Source: Spirochaetota bacterium (GTDB taxonomy: Bacteria; Spirochaetota; Spirochaetia; Treponematales; Treponemataceae). From it: a stretch of 16,423 nt of DNA. Shown piece after piece: positions 14,301-16,423 of this stretch. The notes beneath the pieces are model-generated. The model made no database searches. It worked only from the letters and a program-made list of their open reading frames with translations, and was not told the origin of the DNA. The stretch spans positions 1 through 16,423 of the forward strand of contig JAKJFV010000009.1 in NCBI GenBank assembly GCA_022704725.1, written 5' to 3'. The stretch's first letter is position 1; each line of letters starts with the position of its first letter. The translations under genes were made by a program, and so were the position numbers.

Positions 14301-15355
14301 ATAAGAGAAGCAAGTGAATTTGTTTCTGATTCTACCTTCTGTCTCATTTTCTGAAGAAGGTCGTCCCCTGCAAAAAGTTCTTCATTAATTCTGCGGGATA
14401 GATCTTTTGTTTCATTCTCGAAACTTGAAAAGTTTTCTGTAATTTTTTGTGTTACTTCATCATACTCTTCCGTTGTCTTCTGCAGTTCCATTCGCATGGT
14501 ATTTAAATATTCAGAAGCTTCCTGCTGCCAGGAATTCTTGAAATTTTTTACGAGCACCTGAGTCTCATCAATTTTCTGTTTTATTATTTCACTTAGACTG
14601 CTTGTTTTTTCATCCAGGAACTGATGATATTTTTCAACACGTTCGACAGCCTTATTTCGAAGTTTATCAAAGGCTGCGTGTTCAAGATTATCAGCCCGTT
14701 CCGCAGCCTGCTCAAAGGCTGTCTCGTAGGACTGCTTTATAGCAGAAAGTATTTCATCATTTTTCTTAAGAGAGTTAACCGTTGAATGTTCAATTTGTGC
14801 AATATCAGATTGTATTGATGAAAGCAGGCCCGATACCGCCTGCTGGAGCTGTGCCTCATTTTTAATAGAAAACTCATTTTGAATAGAGGGAATTTTCTTT
14901 TCAAGAATATCTATTGTTTTACGCTGTTCTGTTAATTTTGCATCTACCTTGTCTACAACACTTGATTCTTTCTTAATCCGCAGCAGGTTTTCTTCAACCC
15001 GTTCAGTCATGTCAAAAAGCGTTTTTATAAGTGTATCATATTCACCCGCACGCTGCTCAAGCTGTGTTACCGCTGATATATGGTTTTCATACGTTTTAGT
15101 TTTAGCGTCAAATTCTTCTATTATTTTTTCAAGCCGTTTTACGGCTGCAACAGACTGTGACTGTTTTAAATCAAGTTCAACAGAAGCGTTTTGAAGTTCT
15201 TCCTTTTTTTTTGCAAAATGAAGTTCAAACTCGCCTTTTACTTTATCTGAAAATTTACGAACCTTATCTATAGACCTGCTGTTTTTATCGAGCTGTCTAA
15301 AAATAAGCACAATCGACAAACAGAGAGCAAGAGTAATAACATTTATTATATACAT
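11381..15355 (-). CDS. Giant membrane-anchored coiled-coil protein with C-terminal HTH-like segment (SpiroCoCo-like)
   Basis: The protein is 1324 residues from the ATG at 15355, chosen because GGTGGG (15365-15360) stands four bases upstream; a TTG at 15367 would add four residues. One membrane helix (YIINVITLALCLSIVLIF, 2-19) is followed by Arg/Lys-rich sequence, so the body should lie in the cytoplasm. Residues about 25-1260 are almost unbroken charged helix with very little Pro or Gly. Residues 381-600 form about twenty successive 11-residue repeats of the TRALVENETAQ type, the six at 403-468 nearly identical. Such hendecads pack as right-handed or unwound coiled coils. A Pro-rich break (NPKPRREEGAPPPK) precedes residues 1290-1324, where NWRPEDIASRLGLAVSEVEL resembles the small HTH-like domain at the end of DUF6115/DUF2802 (SwrB-like) proteins. 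A structural or morphogenetic role along the membrane is plausible but unproven. It lies 27 bases after the HAD gene. Confidence 0.85.
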   Translation of the reverse strand: MYIINVITLALCLSIVLIFRQLDKNSRSIDKVRKFSDKVKGEFELHFAKKKEELQNASVELDLKQSQSVAAVKRLEKIIEEFDAKTKTYENHISAVTQLEQRAGEYDTLIKTLFDMTERVEENLLRIKKESSVVDKVDAKLTEQRKTIDILEKKIPSIQNEFSIKNEAQLQQAVSGLLSSIQSDIAQIEHSTVNSLKKNDEILSAIKQSYETAFEQAAERADNLEHAAFDKLRNKAVERVEKYHQFLDEKTSSLSEIIKQKIDETQVLVKNFKNSWQQEASEYLNTMRMELQKTTEEYDEVTQKITENFSSFENETKDLSRRINEELFAGDDLLQKMRQKVESETNSLASLIHETSSSLESLADERAQYIQSLISTEIQSLKAFVEEETLQTKSRADTQLSETRALVENETAQVRKLVENETAQTRKLVESETAQTRALAENETAQVRELVEHETSQLRALSQEEAAQTKDLIHSLTNETRLLFDQKNQEVINAINASVNEQTQTLELKTREIQDLSQSSLLQIRSFVETEIDSIRKDSEEKTGSIREYVEQTTSELSQSVAMQTNDAKEKLQQESVRITAELDKSFRDIAKIQEEKASSAFENMDNRIKEYNEDILYRFERLEKTVTDIDDLEEHLQKAMNEVSNRVLADFSLFAKDQKKSYAEFKQEIALQADDISGKVQTLEGELNELKQRAYDNVSEKLKGFEDDFFADLEQRSNALNDFLAQWRGGFDSKIESMALSYEDERRSLEIKYAEDLKERLAALSERLKEQTAFLSDSINSKDKQIQDASVRFDAEIQEFTRNYAAELEKSKEDANSYLKKELASYIAGIDEQIKRHEKEVGQELEKMSDRIGSSSEQASALLESMRSDFGQWKERMNDQFEEASVIFTGKLNNFDSNSKEMIGQIENTFKSEVDDYREKTEQARNLIEQDIQRLSDETRETLETYEQRAGEMVTEFKNSYDQMLEETQRRIKEYNSEADQKLREEKRLVQEIKERNETAQEKMILKMQSDADNLNKTMDDIDRRIKQFVAQTQLFDRTDKLKDELETKIAELKTEIAEVQTFGKTIGALEQQFAKIKKSEEEINQKTAKFTQEKKHIEAMETTFNRLMTLSNTMDQKMEELRTTNDDLQGMQIEVRKFQETLADISSRYERFEKKNEVLDQTITGVDKTFEMLKDIEKRLASCSKETIELPEQIGDLKKGVDKLMTINPKVSEALEKVNSLENILTQTETRMEELQNSREWLARTESRLQEISKEAESNIKLFGEIQKNANPKPRREEGAPPPKIRESVVKLAHANWRPEDIASRLGLAVSEVELILETYNK
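13952..14149 (-). repeat. Six tandem 33-bp in-frame repeats (hendecad units) in the coiled-coil gene
   Basis: Six 33-base units begin at 14149, 14116, 14083, 14050, 14017 and 13984 on the minus strand. Each encodes an 11-residue unit: TRALVENETAQ, VRKLVENETAQ, TRKLVESETAQ, TRALAENETAQ, VRELVEHETSQ, LRALSQEEAAQ. The first four are close at the DNA level too, implying recent duplication; more diverged units continue on both sides. Such a tract can change copy number by recombination or slippage without breaking the frame. Confidence 0.9.
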
Positions 15356-15382
15356 TGTTCCCACCAAAAAAACAAATATATA

Positions 15383-16051
15383 TTAGTGTAACACAATTTC
15401 CTGTAATTGGCGATAGTTTTTGAAAGAAATATCCGCATGGCGCAGCTTTAAACCGAACAATCTTCTCCAAAACGGCATCAAATACGCTGTTTTCATACCC
15501 GCGTTTCGAGCGCCAATAATATCAGCTTTAATATTATTTCCCACATAAAGTATTTCTTCACTCTTAAGACCAAGCTTCTCTGCAAGGGTTCCAAAAGTGT
15601 AAACAGAGGGTTTTAAAGCACCGCAGCCCTCTGAGCCGAGAACAACATCACAGAATTTTTCGGCTCCCCATATGTCGCCCTTCTGTTGAGGAGGAAAATC
15701 GGAAAGAATGGCACATTTTAATCCGGCTTTTTTAAAGACCTCAAAACTTTCAACAGCATTTTTATACGGTGTAATTTTTGGGAAATACTTGCATAAACCG
15801 CAGTAGACCTTGTCGTTAATAAGAGTCCGGGCAGTATCAACAGAAACATGCATAGCGTCGGCTAAAAGTCTTGCCTGGTACTCATAAAAGTCCGGCAGCG
15901 GTGCTGTTCGGTGAAGTATGTCGCGTACTTTTTTATAGGAGAGGAAAAAATTGAGATTTTTTAAAAAATGAGGAACTATGCGTATATATAAACGCCAGTT
16001 AGCATAGAGTGTTCCGTCAATGTCAAAGGCTACAGCTTTAATTGAATTCAT
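15383..16051 (-). CDS. HAD-superfamily hydrolase
   Basis: The protein has 222 residues with all four HAD motifs: AFDIDGTL (motif I, nucleophile Asp10 and Asp12), the Ser of AILSDF (motif II), the Lys of ALKPS (motif III) and VGNNIKADIIGARNAG (motif IV). The cap is helical and inserted after motif I, the C1 arrangement of phosphoglycolate phosphatase-like enzymes that cleave small phosphate esters. Motif IV has GNN where GDN/GDS is usual, with the acidic role presumably filled by the later Asp. Substrate cannot be told from sequence. The ATG overlaps the stop of the upstream gene as TAATG with no separate RBS, so translation is coupled to it. The coiled-coil gene starts 27 bases after its stop, in the same direction. 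Confidence 0.85.
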   Translation of the reverse strand: MNSIKAVAFDIDGTLYANWRLYIRIVPHFLKNLNFFLSYKKVRDILHRTAPLPDFYEYQARLLADAMHVSVDTARTLINDKVYCGLCKYFPKITPYKNAVESFEVFKKAGLKCAILSDFPPQQKGDIWGAEKFCDVVLGSEGCGALKPSVYTFGTLAEKLGLKSEEILYVGNNIKADIIGARNAGMKTAYLMPFWRRLFGLKLRHADISFKNYRQLQEIVLH

Positions 16052-16423
16052 TACTTAACATTTATACTATATGTTAAGCGCGCCTGTCCATCACTTTTTT
16101 CTTCTTCAAACCGCCACCGGGCAATTTGAGAGCGAATTTCCGTCTGAACACTGACAGGAAGAATACCGGCCGGCTGAAAACTGATATTTCCCGGCGGAAC
16201 AGTACCGTTTGCAAGCACAGTAAAGACAATGGTAAGAGTGCGCGAACTGGTTATGAGTTTTTCACTTTCAGCTGATAACACAATGGCCGGTTTTTCAGGA
16301 TACAAGAGCAGACGGCTGCTTCCATCGGCTAAATCCATAGAAACTCCATCCCCTTCGGATCTTGAAGAACTTTGGGTTTCAAAACTCTTGCTCTGATCAC
16401 TTCCCTGCGATGTATAGACTCCG
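16051..16423 (-). CDS. TonB C-terminal-like domain protein (5' end outside window)
   Basis: The frame is open from the right edge to a TAA at 16051, giving about 123 residues; the Met at 16338 is internal, because the frame continues upstream. The visible N-terminal part is Ser/Gln-rich linker (SQGSDQSKSFETQSSS). The last 75 or so residues have the pattern of a TonB C-terminal domain: LTIVFTVLANGTV, an ILPVSVQTEIRSQIARWRF helix and strand, and GQARLTYSINV at the end. TonB-type proteins bridge the inner membrane and outer-membrane receptors to transmit energy; related domains also occur in gliding and envelope proteins. The N-terminal membrane anchor would be outside the window. The stop overlaps the HAD start. 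Family assignment is by pattern only, with no metal or receptor genes nearby to support transport. Confidence 0.6.
   Translation of the reverse strand, partial: GVYTSQGSDQSKSFETQSSSRSEGDGVSMDLADGSSRLLLYPEKPAIVLSAESEKLITSSRTLTIVFTVLANGTVPPGNISFQPAGILPVSVQTEIRSQIARWRFEEEKSDGQARLTYSINVK
16054..16078. repeat. Perfect inverted repeat at the TonB-like/HAD gene junction
   Basis: CTTAACAT (16054-16061) mirrors ATGTTAAG (16071-16078) around a nine-base loop. It lies in the last codons of the upstream gene, directly before the HAD start, and the intervening minus-strand sequence contains TATAAA. It could be an mRNA hairpin that tunes coupled translation, or an operator over an internal promoter. Confidence 0.45.

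Overview
The window reads as spirochaete chromosome, most likely a fibre-associated gut or rumen Treponema relative. This taxonomic call is inferred from four things: a glycoside hydrolase family 9 endoglucanase tail, several lipoproteins with loose spirochaete-type lipoboxes, a CarD/ispD/ispF cluster, and a giant membrane-anchored coiled-coil protein of the type seen in spirochaetes. Composition is moderately AT-rich. There are no rRNA or tRNA genes, no CRISPR array, and no transposase or integrase.

Layout. 1-261 (+) is the 3' end of a GH9 cellulase. 262-789 has no gene but is packed with inverted repeats, which look like a composite extragenic repeat plus one or two terminators. 790-2633 (-) is a DEAD-box RNA helicase with a DbpA-type RNA-binding domain and an R/G/S-rich tail. 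It is split by a net 4-base (or 1-base) loss immediately before helicase motif VI. 2634-3018 is an AT-rich gap holding the helicase leader and a promoter for the next unit. 3019-5645 (+) holds three exported proteins of unknown function: a membrane or lipoprotein, a lipoprotein, and a probable outer-membrane barrel. They end at a strong bidirectional terminator shared with a convergent LPP20-like lipoprotein (5739-6299, -).

6373-11353 (+) is a long co-directional block: an unrecognised 503-residue protein overlapping an OppA-like solute-binding protein, then the transcription regulator CarD, IspD and IspF. The last two catalyse the third and fifth steps of the MEP isoprenoid pathway. Convergent to it, on the minus strand and read from the right edge, are a TonB-C-like protein (5' end outside the window), a HAD phosphatase (stop and start overlap as TAATG), and a 1324-residue coiled-coil protein. 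The latter has an N-terminal membrane anchor, about twenty consecutive 11-residue repeats and a C-terminal helix-turn-helix-like segment.

The points most worth a second look are the helicase frameshift, the hendecad array and HTH-like end of the coiled-coil protein, the promoters placed so close to start codons that the messages would be leaderless (3019, 9490, perhaps 3685), and the palindrome-dense gap after the cellulase. I do not see a convincing new defence or mobile system. The three-gene envelope cassette and the 6373/7877 pair are the best candidates for undescribed biology.
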